The position numbers and the translations under genes were made by a program. Under the pieces are notes generated by a model. It was not told the DNA's origin. It did no database searches and saw only the letters and a program-made list of their open reading frames with translations. From Rutidosis leptorrhynchoides (taxonomy: Eukaryota > Streptophyta > Magnoliopsida > Asterales > Asteraceae), in contig NC_092338.1 in the NCBI RefSeq assembly GCF_046630445.1, positions 344,291,501-344,355,500 on the forward strand: a stretch of 64,000 nt of DNA, read 5' to 3'. Below, piece by piece: positions 10,251-20,012 of this stretch (position 1 is its first letter; each line of letters starts with the position of its first letter).

Positions 10251-12983
10251 ATGCACCGAGCAAGACGTTCATCACCTTTTGTACGTTCACCACCTGTAAC
10301 TCGATCAAGACATCGTTTAACAAATATAACCGCCGTTGATTTTTCTTTAGAATCGTCATCCAGTCGACCAAGTACTTCAGTTCAAATTTCCGATAATCCA
10401 TTTTTTGAACCCAACCTCACAATTGAGAATCCGGAAAATATTCAGGAACGGTTCGTAGATCCTGAACCATTAAACTTTCCTCCGGAACCACCAATCATTC
10501 AAACAGAGATTGTTGAGGAACGAACCATTAAATCAGAATCATCTAGTGATACCGATTCAACAAATTCAATTATGGAGAATCTGGAACCTTTAAGTATGGA
10601 AGACCGAATGAGAGCTAAACGCACTGGCCAAGGTCACGCAATTACTCATCCAGACATTAATGCGCCAGATTATGAAATCAAAGGACAAATTCTACACATG
10701 GTGACTAATCAATGCCAATTTAGTGGTGCGCCGAAGGAAGATCCAAATGAACATCTACGTACCTTTAATAGGATCTGCACACTATTTAAAATCCGAGAAG
10801 TGGAGGATGAACAGATATATCTCATGTTATTTCCCTGGACTTTAAAGGGAGAAGCCAAAGATTGGTTGGAATCGTTACCTGAAGGGGCGATCGATACATG
10901 GGACGTTTTAATTGACAAATTTCTTAAACAATTCTTTCCTGCATCTAAAGCCGTAAGACTTCAAGCAGAAATTGTTACGTTCACACAGAAGCCAAATGAA
11001 ACTCTATATGAGGCGTGGACAAGATATGGAAAGTTATTAAGAGGATGTCCGCAACATGGTTTAGACACCTGTCAAATAGTACAAATATTTTACCGAGGAT
11101 GCGACATCACTACAAGAAAAGACATAGATATAGCAGCTGGTGGTTCTATTATGAAGAAAACCGAAACTGATGCTTACAAAATTATTGATAATACTGCTTC
11201 CCACTCACATGAGTGGCACCAAGAAAAAGACATCATTAGATCATCTAAAGCAGCTAGAGCCGATTCTAGCCATGACTTAGATTCCATTTCCGCAAAGATA
11301 GATGCTTTCGAGAGACGAATGGAAAAGATGACTAAGGATATTCACTCAATACGAATTAGTTGTGAGCAGTGTGGAGGACCACATTTGACAAAAGATTGTC
11401 TAAGTATTGAATTAACAATGGAACAAAGAGAGAATATTTCATACATAAACCAAAGGCCTGGAAATAATTATCAGAATAATTATCAACCGCCAAGACCGAT
11501 TTACAATCAAAACCAGAATTATAACCGAAATATTCCATACAACAACCAACAAGGTCCTAGCAATCAACAAGTATCCAATAATACTTACAATCAGCAAAGA
11601 CCGAATTTTCAAAACAAACCACCACAACAAACCGATGATAAAAAGCCGAATTTAGAAGATATGATGACGAAGCTAGTTGAAACTCAAACGCAGTTTTTCA
11701 CATCTCAAAAACAAACCAATGAACAAAATGCTCAAGCATTTAGAAATCAACAAGCTTCTATTCAAAATCTGGAACAAGAAGTGAGTAACTTAGCAAGGTT
11801 AATAGGTGAAAGAAAACCGGGAAGTCTACCAAGCGATACAAATGCTAACCCCCGGAATGAAACAGCTAAAGCTATTACCACAAGAAGTGGTACAACACTT
11901 AAACCACCTGAAATACCTGTAACTTCTGATGAAATTATTCCTACTCCACAAGAACCACAACCTGATCAAGATAAGGAAAAAGAACCGGTAGTTGAAAAGG
12001 TTAATGAAGATAACACAGTTAAGGATAAACCTTATGTTAAACCATACCAACCACCACTTCCTTACCCAAGTAAAATGAAGAAAGAAAAACTTGAAGCCGA
12101 GCAATCCAAATTCTTGGATATGTTTAAACAGATAAATGTAAATCTTCCTTTCATTGATGTGATTTCAGGAATGCCAAGATATGCTAAATTCTTGAAAGAT
12201 CTAATCACGAATAGAAAGAAAATGGAAGAACTCTCGGCTGTTACTATGAATGCTAATTGTTCAGCAGTGCTGTTGAATAAGATACCAGAAAAACTATCTG
12301 ATCCAGGAAGTTTCACAATTCCATGTTTTCTGGGTAGTCTTAGTTCAATAGAAGCATTGGCAGACTTAGGTGCTAGTATAAATCTAATGCCGTATTCACT
12401 ATACGCTAAACTAGACCTTGGAGAATTGAAACCAACCAGAATAAGCATACAACTAGCCGATAGATCAATAAAATATCCTAGAGGGATAATGGAAAACATG
12501 CTAGTTAAAGTTGGTACTTTAGTATTTCCAGTAGATTTTGTTGTTTTGGACATGGAAGAAGATTCTCAAGTTCCTCTCATATTAGGAAGACCATTCTTAA
12601 ACACGGCTAAAGCAATGATAGACGTGTTCGGTAAGAAACTGACCCTAAGTATAGAGGATGAGAGTGTTACCTTTTCAGTTGATAGAGCAATGCAACAACC
12701 ACAATCTGCAGATGATACATGTTATTATATTCAAACTATAGATGCATATGCAGAATTATTAGAAGAATTTCCAGAATTACAAGGAACAGGAGAATGTTCT
12801 TTAGGAGAAGGAAATGAACCAATTGATGAAGCTGAAATGTTAGCTACACTTATAGCTAATGGATATGAACCAACAACAGAAGAAATTCAAATGCTAAAAG
12901 AAGAAGACAGATATCGATATAAATCATCGATAGAAGAACCTCCGAAATTAGAGTTAAAGCCACTTCCAAACCATTTGGAATAA
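10251..12983 (+). CDS. Athila gag-protease
   Basis: A 910-residue ORF from ATG 10251. Residues about 165-290 form a retrotransposon Gag domain (LKGEAKDWLESLPEG, FLKQFFPASKAVRLQAEI). A short zinc knuckle CEQCGGPHLTKDC (CX2CX3HX4C) lies near residue 371, followed by an Asn/Gln-rich low-complexity segment. The aspartic protease has its active-site motif as DLGASINLMP near residue 705 and the flap-side ILGRPFL near 777; D-L-G in place of D-S/T-G fits Athila-type proteases. The ORF ends in TAA at 12981-12983 while the same frame continues directly into pol. Gag would form the particle and the protease would mature the polyprotein. Confidence 0.92.
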   Translation: MHRARRSSPFVRSPPVTRSRHRLTNITAVDFSLESSSSRPSTSVQISDNPFFEPNLTIENPENIQERFVDPEPLNFPPEPPIIQTEIVEERTIKSESSSDTDSTNSIMENLEPLSMEDRMRAKRTGQGHAITHPDINAPDYEIKGQILHMVTNQCQFSGAPKEDPNEHLRTFNRICTLFKIREVEDEQIYLMLFPWTLKGEAKDWLESLPEGAIDTWDVLIDKFLKQFFPASKAVRLQAEIVTFTQKPNETLYEAWTRYGKLLRGCPQHGLDTCQIVQIFYRGCDITTRKDIDIAAGGSIMKKTETDAYKIIDNTASHSHEWHQEKDIIRSSKAARADSSHDLDSISAKIDAFERRMEKMTKDIHSIRISCEQCGGPHLTKDCLSIELTMEQRENISYINQRPGNNYQNNYQPPRPIYNQNQNYNRNIPYNNQQGPSNQQVSNNTYNQQRPNFQNKPPQQTDDKKPNLEDMMTKLVETQTQFFTSQKQTNEQNAQAFRNQQASIQNLEQEVSNLARLIGERKPGSLPSDTNANPRNETAKAITTRSGTTLKPPEIPVTSDEIIPTPQEPQPDQDKEKEPVVEKVNEDNTVKDKPYVKPYQPPLPYPSKMKKEKLEAEQSKFLDMFKQINVNLPFIDVISGMPRYAKFLKDLITNRKKMEELSAVTMNANCSAVLLNKIPEKLSDPGSFTIPCFLGSLSSIEALADLGASINLMPYSLYAKLDLGELKPTRISIQLADRSIKYPRGIMENMLVKVGTLVFPVDFVVLDMEEDSQVPLILGRPFLNTAKAMIDVFGKKLTLSIEDESVTFSVDRAMQQPQSADDTCYYIQTIDAYAELLEEFPELQGTGECSLGEGNEPIDEAEMLATLIANGYEPTTEEIQMLKEEDRYRYKSSIEEPPKLELKPLPNHLE

Positions 12984-15857
12984 ACTTATTTACATGGTGA
13001 ATCTGAATTACCTGTAATAATATCGTCTTCTCTTACTGAAAATGAGAAATCACAACTCATTTCTGTGTTGAAAGCTCATAAACCAGCCATTGCATGGAAG
13101 ATTCATGATATTAAAGGAATAAGTCCTTCGTATTGCACACATAAAATCCTTATGGAAGAAGGTCATAAAACGTATGAGCAACGTCAACGAAGACTAAATC
13201 CTAATATGCAAGATGTAGTTAAGAAAGAGATTATTAAACTGCTAGATGCAGGTTTGATATATCCAATCTCTGATAGTCTATGGGTAAGCCCAGTTCAATG
13301 CGTACCTAAGAAGGGTGGCATGACTGTCATCACAAATGAGAAAAATGAGCTTATTCCTACTAGGACTGTAACAGGATGGCGTGTATGTATTGATTATAGA
13401 AAATTAAATGACGCCACCAGAAAAGATCACTTTCCCTTACCTTTCATAGATCAAATGTTGGAAAGATTAGCCGGAAATAGTTACTATTGTTTTCTAGATG
13501 GATTTTCCGGATATTTTCAAATTCCAATAGCACCCGAGGATCAAGAGAAAACCACATTCACGTGCCCTTATGGTACTTTTGCTTACAAACGCATGCCATT
13601 TGGACTTTGTAACGCCCCTGCAACCTTTCAAAGGTGTATGATGGCGATTTTTCACGACATGATAGAAGAATGCATGGAAGTATTCATGGATGACTTTTCA
13701 GTCTTCGGTGATACATTTAAATCATGTCTAGTTAATCTGGAACGAATGCTAATTAGATGCGAAAAATCAAATCTAGTACTTAATTGGGAGAAATGCCATT
13801 TCATGGTTAAAGAAGGCATCGTTCTTGGACATAAAATTTCAAAAGAAGGAATTGAAGTGGATAGAGCTAAAGTAGATGTAATTGCTAAACTTCCACATCC
13901 CACCAATGTTAGAGGAGTTAGGAGTTTTCTAGGGCATGCCGGTTTTTACCGACGTTTCATAAAAGATTTTTCTAAAATTGCCACTCCTATGAATAAACTC
14001 CTAGAAAAGGATGCGCCATTCATCTTTTCAGATGAGTGTATCAAATCTTTTAATATTCTTAAAGAGAAACTAACTAATGCACCGATCATGATAACACCAA
14101 ATTGGAATCTACCATTTGAACTAATGTGCGATGCAAGTGATTTTGCAATGGGAGCCGTTTTAGGACAAAGGATTGAAAAACGATTTCAACCTATATATTA
14201 TGCTAGTAAGACATTACAAGGAGCACAAACGAACTATACAACTACTGAAAAAGAACTCCTTGCTATTGTCTTTGCTTTTGACAAATTTCGATCATATCTC
14301 GTTCTAGCAAAAACGGTGGTCTATACCGACCATTCTGCTCTTAGATACCTATTTTCAAAACAAGATGCTAAACCAAGATTAATCCGTTGGATCTTACTCT
14401 TACAAGAGTTTGATATTGAAATCCGAGATAAAAAAGGAGCAGAAAATCTCGCCGCTGATCATCTTTCTCGTCTTGAAAATCCCGAATTAGAAGTTCTGAA
14501 TGAATCGGCCATACAAGACAACTTTCCTGATGAATATCTATTGAAGATAGATTATAAAGAAATCCCATGGTTTGCAGACTATGCAAACTACTTAGTTTGT
14601 GGATTCCTTGAAAAAGGATTATCGTACCAAAGACGAAAGAAATTCTTCAGTGATATAAAACACTATTTCTGGGAAGATCCACATCTGTTTAAAAGTTGTC
14701 CCGATGGAATAATACGCCGATGTGTATTTGGAGATGAAGCTAGTAAAATTTTAAACCATTGTCACACAGGACCAACAGGAGGGCATTATGGGCCTCAACT
14801 AACAGCAAGAAAAGTTTATGAAGCTGGATTCTATTGGCCTACAATTTACAAAGACGCACACCTTCTTTGCAAATCCTGTGATGCATGTCAAAGGGCCGGA
14901 AAAATAAGTCAACGTGATGAAATGCCACAAAATGTCATCCAAGTATGTGAAGTATTTGACATTTGGGGTATTGACTTTATGGGTCCATTTCCAAAATCTC
15001 ATAATAATCTATATATACTCGTAGCCATTGATTATGTATCTAAATGGGCGGAAGCACAAGCTCTCCCAACTAACGATGCACGAGTTGTAGTCAACTTTTT
15101 AAAACGTCTTTTTGCAAGGTTTGGAACACCGAAAGCTTTAATAAGTGATCGGGGTACTCATTTCTGTAATAATCAACTTGAGAAAGTTCTTAAAAGATAT
15201 GGAGTAACTCATAAAATCTCCACAGCATATCATCCACAAACAAGTGGACAAGTTGAAAATACCAACCGAGCTTTAAAACGTATTCTAGAGAAAACCGTAG
15301 GATCAAATCCGAAGGAATGGTCCATTAAATTGGAGGATGCACTCTGGGCTTTTAGAACAGCCTACAAAACTCCAATTGGAACCACACCTTTTAGACTTGT
15401 TTATGGAAAAGCATGTCATCTTCCAGTAGAAATTGAACACAAAGCATTTTGGGCTTTGAAGACATGTAATCTTGATTTACATGAAGCTAGACGTCTACGA
15501 TTAAGTCAACTAAACGAATTAGAAGAATTAAGACATGAAGCATACGAAAATTCGTTAATCTATAAAGAAAGAACGAAGAAATGGCATGATAAAAGAATCA
15601 GAAGTTCAAAAGAATTTAAAGAAGGAGACAGAGTTCTTCTTTTCAATTCACGATTCAAGCTATTTCCTGGAAAATTGAAATCAAGATGGTCTGGACCATT
15701 CATAGTCAAAAGAGTTTTCCCATACGGAACGATAGAATTGATAAATTCAAATGGGATTGAATTTAAAGTTAATGGTCACAGAGTTAAACATTACATACAT
15801 GGTCCGATGGAAGTCGACAACGAAGTTAATCACAATTTCGACACCACAGCTAACTAA
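12984..15857 (+). CDS. Athila pol (RT, RNase H, integrase), in frame after a stop
   Basis: Open in the gag frame from 12984; first ATG at 13065 (930 residues from there). Domains in order: reverse transcriptase ([20 protein letters not shown], catalytic FMDDF near residue 208), RNase H ([26 protein letters not shown]), integrase zinc-binding HHCC ([20 protein letters not shown]), catalytic core D-D-E ([32 protein letters not shown]), and a C-terminal region ending in the TAA at 15855-15857. No break is seen inside. RT before integrase is the Ty3/gypsy order. It needs either readthrough of the TAA at 12981 or internal initiation to be made, so expression is uncertain despite intact domains. 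Confidence 0.93.
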   Translation, partial: TYLHGESELPVIISSSLTENEKSQLISVLKAHKPAIAWKIHDIKGISPSYCTHKILMEEGHKTYEQRQRRLNPNMQDVVKKEIIKLLDAGLIYPISDSLWVSPVQCVPKKGGMTVITNEKNELIPTRTVTGWRVCIDYRKLNDATRKDHFPLPFIDQMLERLAGNSYYCFLDGFSGYFQIPIAPEDQEKTTFTCPYGTFAYKRMPFGLCNAPATFQRCMMAIFHDMIEECMEVFMDDFSVFGDTFKSCLVNLERMLIRCEKSNLVLNWEKCHFMVKEGIVLGHKISKEGIEVDRAKVDVIAKLPHPTNVRGVRSFLGHAGFYRRFIKDFSKIATPMNKLLEKDAPFIFSDECIKSFNILKEKLTNAPIMITPNWNLPFELMCDASDFAMGAVLGQRIEKRFQPIYYASKTLQGAQTNYTTTEKELLAIVFAFDKFRSYLVLAKTVVYTDHSALRYLFSKQDAKPRLIRWILLLQEFDIEIRDKKGAENLAADHLSRLENPELEVLNESAIQDNFPDEYLLKIDYKEIPWFADYANYLVCGFLEKGLSYQRRKKFFSDIKHYFWEDPHLFKSCPDGIIRRCVFGDEASKILNHCHTGPTGGHYGPQLTARKVYEAGFYWPTIYKDAHLLCKSCDACQRAGKISQRDEMPQNVIQVCEVFDIWGIDFMGPFPKSHNNLYILVAIDYVSKWAEAQALPTNDARVVVNFLKRLFARFGTPKALISDRGTHFCNNQLEKVLKRYGVTHKISTAYHPQTSGQVENTNRALKRILEKTVGSNPKEWSIKLEDALWAFRTAYKTPIGTTPFRLVYGKACHLPVEIEHKAFWALKTCNLDLHEARRLRLSQLNELEELRHEAYENSLIYKERTKKWHDKRIRSSKEFKEGDRVLLFNSRFKLFPGKLKSRWSGPFIVKRVFPYGTIELINSNGIEFKVNGHRVKHYIHGPMEVDNEVNHNFDTTAN

Positions 15858-15866
15858 GTGTGGGGA
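15856..15866 (+). other. PPT-like copy overlapping pol stop
   Basis: AAGTGTGGGGA overlaps the pol stop codon. The same AAGTGTGGG core occurs at the 3' LTR border (22083-22097), where it is the presumed polypurine tract, and again at 20459-20473 and 20806-20820. Priming at this internal copy is a guess. Confidence 0.4.
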
Positions 15867-16029
15867 GAATCAAGTCTTTAAAGGATAATATGTATTTCTG
15901 TTAGAGTTAGATTGTCTGTTTTCGTGTAGTTCTCGAAAATGGAACACGTATGGTCTTTCCCTAGCAGACCCTAAAGAACTAGTCTTCTCCCCCCATTCTG
16001 AATTTTTATTTTTTTTAGGTTTTTACGAA

Positions 16030-16446
16030 ATGAAGACTGCCTGTGAACTAAACCATGGTCTAATGCTACACGCTTTGATCACTAAAAGAAATAATGATAT
16101 ATTACCGAGCGAATTAGTATCAGTAATCAGAGAAAGAATGGACGGAGTTAGAAAAGGATCCAGATGCGAAGATAATAAGTTACAATTTGGTAAAGGAAAA
16201 TCAAAATCCGCAGCGAAAAGAAGAGCACGACACCTAGAAAGATGTCACAAATGCGGAAAATGGTCACATGGAGGTAAATGTTCAAATAATCAAACCTATT
16301 CAAATACCGAATTTGTTACTTTATGCAGAGACGGACCGTTCATATGTTTAGAAGAAAAGACAATGAATGCTCGAGGTTACGCCTATGCAGCCATGGAAAA
16401 CCAATTAAACCGACTATCTTATGAATATAATAGATCATATAACTAA
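16030..16446 (+). CDS. Small basic zinc-knuckle ORF downstream of pol
   Basis: A 138-residue ORF in the Athila internal region, 172 nt after the pol stop. Residues about 55-75 are strongly basic (KGKSKSAAKRRARHLER) and run straight into CHKCGKWSHGGKC, a CX2CX4HX3C cluster one residue shorter than a canonical Gag knuckle. The rest shows no domain I recognise. The arrangement suggests a nucleic-acid-binding, possibly nuclear protein. The layout resembles, only in architecture, the small basic cysteine-rich proteins of some plant RNA viruses. It is intact in a recently inserted element, which hints that it is a working part of the element. Function unknown. Confidence 0.65.
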   Translation: MKTACELNHGLMLHALITKRNNDILPSELVSVIRERMDGVRKGSRCEDNKLQFGKGKSKSAAKRRARHLERCHKCGKWSHGGKCSNNQTYSNTEFVTLCRDGPFICLEEKTMNARGYAYAAMENQLNRLSYEYNRSYN

Positions 16447-17647
16447 AAAATCTATTTCACAGGTATGTCTGTACAGTTTTTATTTTTATTTTTATTTTTA
16501 ACCTTTTGATAATAAACGCTAATTTGTTCGCTAAAAAGTATTAAATTGGTATTAAATAAAATTAGGTTTGGCGACCGAAATTATTGATATCATTCAAAAA
16601 TTTATTACATCACTGCGAAATTTAACGTTTATTCTTAAGGTATAAATATCTTTAATCAATCAACCCAAAATATTTCAAAAATTCGTCATGAGTTAAATTA
16701 GGTTTTGGAACCGAAATTACTTTACCGAAAAGAGGGGCGCATATTTTTGATAATATTTGATTGATTAAAGTGGGATAAAAAGCCAAAAAGATTTTTAATT
16801 TTATTTTTACCATGTTTTTAAATTTAATATTTAAATCTTAAATTAATATTGTAAACTTTATAAAAACAATATATTTAAAATTGTAAATATTTGAAAAATT
16901 AATATAAGTTTGGTATGAATTTATAATATGAATTTTTAAATTAAGTTTGGTGTGAATTTTTAATTTTTAAAATATGAAATTTTAATTTTATGCATTTCAA
17001 ATTTTAAGTTTGGTGTGAATTTTTAATATTAATTTTGAATTTTATATTTAAGTTGTGTGAATTTACAAAAAAAAAAATTTACTTTATCTCATTAAGTTAA
17101 GAATATGATTTTTAAAATTCGTCGTAAGTTGAAGACTAGGTCTTTGAACCGAAATTGCTTTACCCAAGGGAGGGACGAGAACTTTTATTATCATTATTTT
17201 TAATCTTATTGATTTAAAGTATGCCAAAAAAAATTAAAAAATCCAAAAATCTAAGCTTTTAAAACAATCGCTTGAAAATGACAAAATTTTAAAATTTTGT
17301 CGAGGGACGGACTAGGGCATCGTCCCGAAACGACCTCGTCCTAAAAAGAAACAAAATTTTAAAATTTTATTAATTCTAAGTTTTAAAAGTATAAGGTTTT
17401 TATAAAAAATAAAAAAAATAAAAAAAAAAAAAAATTAAAATACCAGAAATCAGACCCAATGCGACTCGCATGGGGTGTAGGCATATATCATGCGACTCGC
17501 ATGATGAGTAAAATCTGGTCAGATACAAAAAGTTCCAGCGGCCTGTTTCTTTCTCACAATACACACACATATACACGAACTTGCACCCAAATACTCTCAA
17601 AAATCCGCCATTTTTTACCAAATTTCTTGCAAAACTTCACAACAATC
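16447..17647 (+). other. Athila noncoding spacer before env-position ORF
   Basis: About 1.2 kb of A/T-rich spacer. It contains several copies of an AAGTTTGGTGTGAATTTTTAA-like unit (about 16905-17060) and three copies of a roughly 45-bp block with the core CCGAAATT (near 16560, 16693 and 17117). The third palindrome pair (17459-17503) lies about 145 bp before the exon 1 ATG. The last 100 bp before the ATG are C/A/T-rich, like a 5' untranslated leader. Confidence 0.6.
17459..17530 (+). promoter_or_regulatory. Internal palindrome pair upstream of env-position ORF
   Basis: ATGCGACTCGCAT at 17459-17471 and CATGCGACTCGCATG at 17489-17503 have centres 31 bp apart, as in the LTR. A weak TATA-like ATACAAAA (17523-17530) lies about 30 bp after the second centre, where the LTR has TATATAAA. 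A leader-like stretch and ATG 17648 follow. An internal promoter for the third ORF is a reasonable inference; a spliced transcript from the LTR is the alternative. Confidence 0.5.
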
Positions 17648-20012
17648 ATGCCTAGATTCAGTAGTCTCAACCCCTTCAGGAGAAAGGTAAAGATTTCACC
17701 CCTAATCTCTTTAAATTCGAATTTTTGTGTTCTTGAGCTAGAAAATTTATATTTTGATTTTGTTAAATTTAGGTGTAATTAGAGCTAAATTATTGTTATA
17801 TTATGCATGTATATCCTAGATAGAAGCTATTTAACATGAATTGAAGCTAAAAACTTCAAATTTTTTAAGAATCTAGGGTTTGTGTTCTTGAGCAATTTGG
17901 GGCTTTTTGATATAAACAGGTTATGGCCGATTTTTGTCATGAATTGTTGCTAAATTAAGTAGTGTAACATGTTTAGGTAGTTAATTGATCCAAACTTTGA
18001 GCCTAAACATGTTTTTGAGAATTAAAGTGGACTTTTTAAGTCCAAAAATTCATGAACTTGGATAAATTGATATAAAGGCCATTTGAAACTTGTTTCATTG
18101 CTAGTAGTGATTATTTTGGCATGTTATTTGAGATAAATGCTTATGAACCTGATGTACATTTTTCGTATATGCTTATTTGACAAAGTGTAGACTTGACAAA
18201 AATATGAAAATGAGCACTAGTTTGATTTGAATGCCATGTAACAAGTGTTTAATTACCATAATGATTATTGTTGACATGTTTAAGAGTTTAAATGTGATAA
18301 AACATTGTACACATTTTCGTATGTAAAAGTGTAAGAATTGTTATTGTTAAGAAAATGTGTATAAAATGTGTTATGAATTGAACATGTCATCATAATTGTT
18401 TCAAGTTATTATTTTGCTAACACTAATGCATATTTGGATGCACAAATTTTGTGTTTAATGTGTTTTACAGAGAGCCGATACTGGAGGTTCAGGAGCATCA
18501 TCATCCAGGCAACCAGAGCCTGAACCGGAAATGTTTTATGAACAAGAACAACATATGCAACAAGAAAAAGAAGAACAGGAGGAGCAACATATTCCATATC
18601 ACGATCAAGATCAATTATTCATGAATCAGTTTCGTCAATTCGCTCCACATCAAATGATTCTGAGCTTAGACATTAATGAAGATCAGTTACACCCAAATCT
18701 AAGATTTGATCGATGTTGGATAGAGTATCCAGATTATCAAAAGAACATGCACATTCTCTACTTTAAGGTTGTTGAAATGCCAAGGGCAATTGACTGGGTA
18801 CCTTTGGAAACAGTTAACCTTGCCGAACCGATTCGGGAATTATTGGTGCAAAGGTATGGTAATTCTCAGTTTAACGATTGGATGCGCCTATTTTCCATTC
18901 GTAGAACCATATATAGGGAATGGTGTATAGAATTACTTAGTACTATTAAGTTAAACAGTGATGTTAGGAGGATAGATGATAGAAGCTTTATTAGATTTCT
19001 GTTAGGTGGACGCATGTACAGAATGTCCATGATAGATTTAGCCAGGGCTTTACAGATTTACACCCCTGCTGAACTTTTGAGCCCCGACTGTAATAGCCTG
19101 ATTGCCCAAGGAGAAAGGATAGATAGGGAATTTGATATTAACGCCGTCTGGAGGCGTATGTCCCACTTTAATGAATTTCACGCCAGTGGAAATCATACAT
19201 ACTTAGATATAGACAGAGCTGAACTCCGGGTGATTCATAGATTCTTAGCAAACACAATTACACAAAGGGGAAGAAATAAGGAGAAATTGACCGTAAACGA
19301 TTTGTTCTACCTCAAGTGTATTAGAGACCCGAGGAGTTTCGTTAACATTCCCTATTGTGTTGGTTATTATCTCGCTAATGTAGTTTCGGGGATGAAATCG
19401 GGGAGTATTATAGGTGGTGGTATTTTCATTACTCTCATTGGAGAGTATTTAGGTGTAGATAAGCACCAAGGGGGTCCAATGAACGAAATAGAGGACGGAG
19501 GTGAAACTATAAGTTCAAACCTTTATCACGGTGCAAGGGTATTATTGATGAGACGTGGTCGGGTATATCGATACGAGGGACCTCAGCGACAGGTAGAGAA
19601 AGGTTCGGATGACGAGATGGAGGAGGCGAACAACATTATAGGAGTTGTTCGGGAGACTGCTCTTGATTTAGGCGTTCGTATGGAGGATGAATACATGACG
19701 AACTATGATAGGCATATGCAGTACGAGGCATGGCAACGTCGGAATGACTACGAGCATTCCCGGCAACGAGAGCATGGCCGATGGGATTATCATCAGCGCC
19801 AAATTATAAGCCAGTTGCAGCCTGGCGAGATGTATTATCCGACCCGACCCGCATACTATCCCGCACATCAGCCAGAAATGAGACCACCCTATGATTCATA
19901 TGATTATGACGCAGCATACCAGTTCACCTATAATCAGCCATGGAACCCGGACGCGAACATGAATTGGGATCCATATCCTAATTTTCCTCCTAACCCACCT
20001 CCTGATCAGTAG
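17648..20012 (+). CDS. Env-position Athila ORF, predicted spliced (2 exons)
   Basis: Exon 1 is 17648-17686 (ATG, 13 codons ending AGGAGAAAG) with a GTAAAG donor. Exon 2 is 18471-20012 after TGTTTTACAG. The join is phase 0 and adds 20 in-frame codons before the ATG at 18531, giving 526 residues. The N-terminus is Ser/Glu/Gln-rich. The middle (about residues 80-330) carries FRFLLGGRMYRMSMIDLARAL-like and NIPYCVGYYLANVVSG-type segments, which I associate with the plant Athila ORF-1 family (PF03078). The C-terminus is Tyr/Pro-rich. There is one weak hydrophobic patch (SGSIIGGGIFITLIGEYLG) but no clear signal peptide, so an envelope role is doubtful. No break is seen. The intron (784 bp) is inferred, not observed. 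Confidence 0.7.

Noticed and set aside
10018-10299. 93-codon frame before Athila gag
   Set aside because: It begins with GTG, overlaps the gag start in another frame, and has no recognisable domain.
12062-12553. 163-codon antisense frame within Athila gag
   Set aside because: It is a shadow of the gag-protease frame with no domain of its own.
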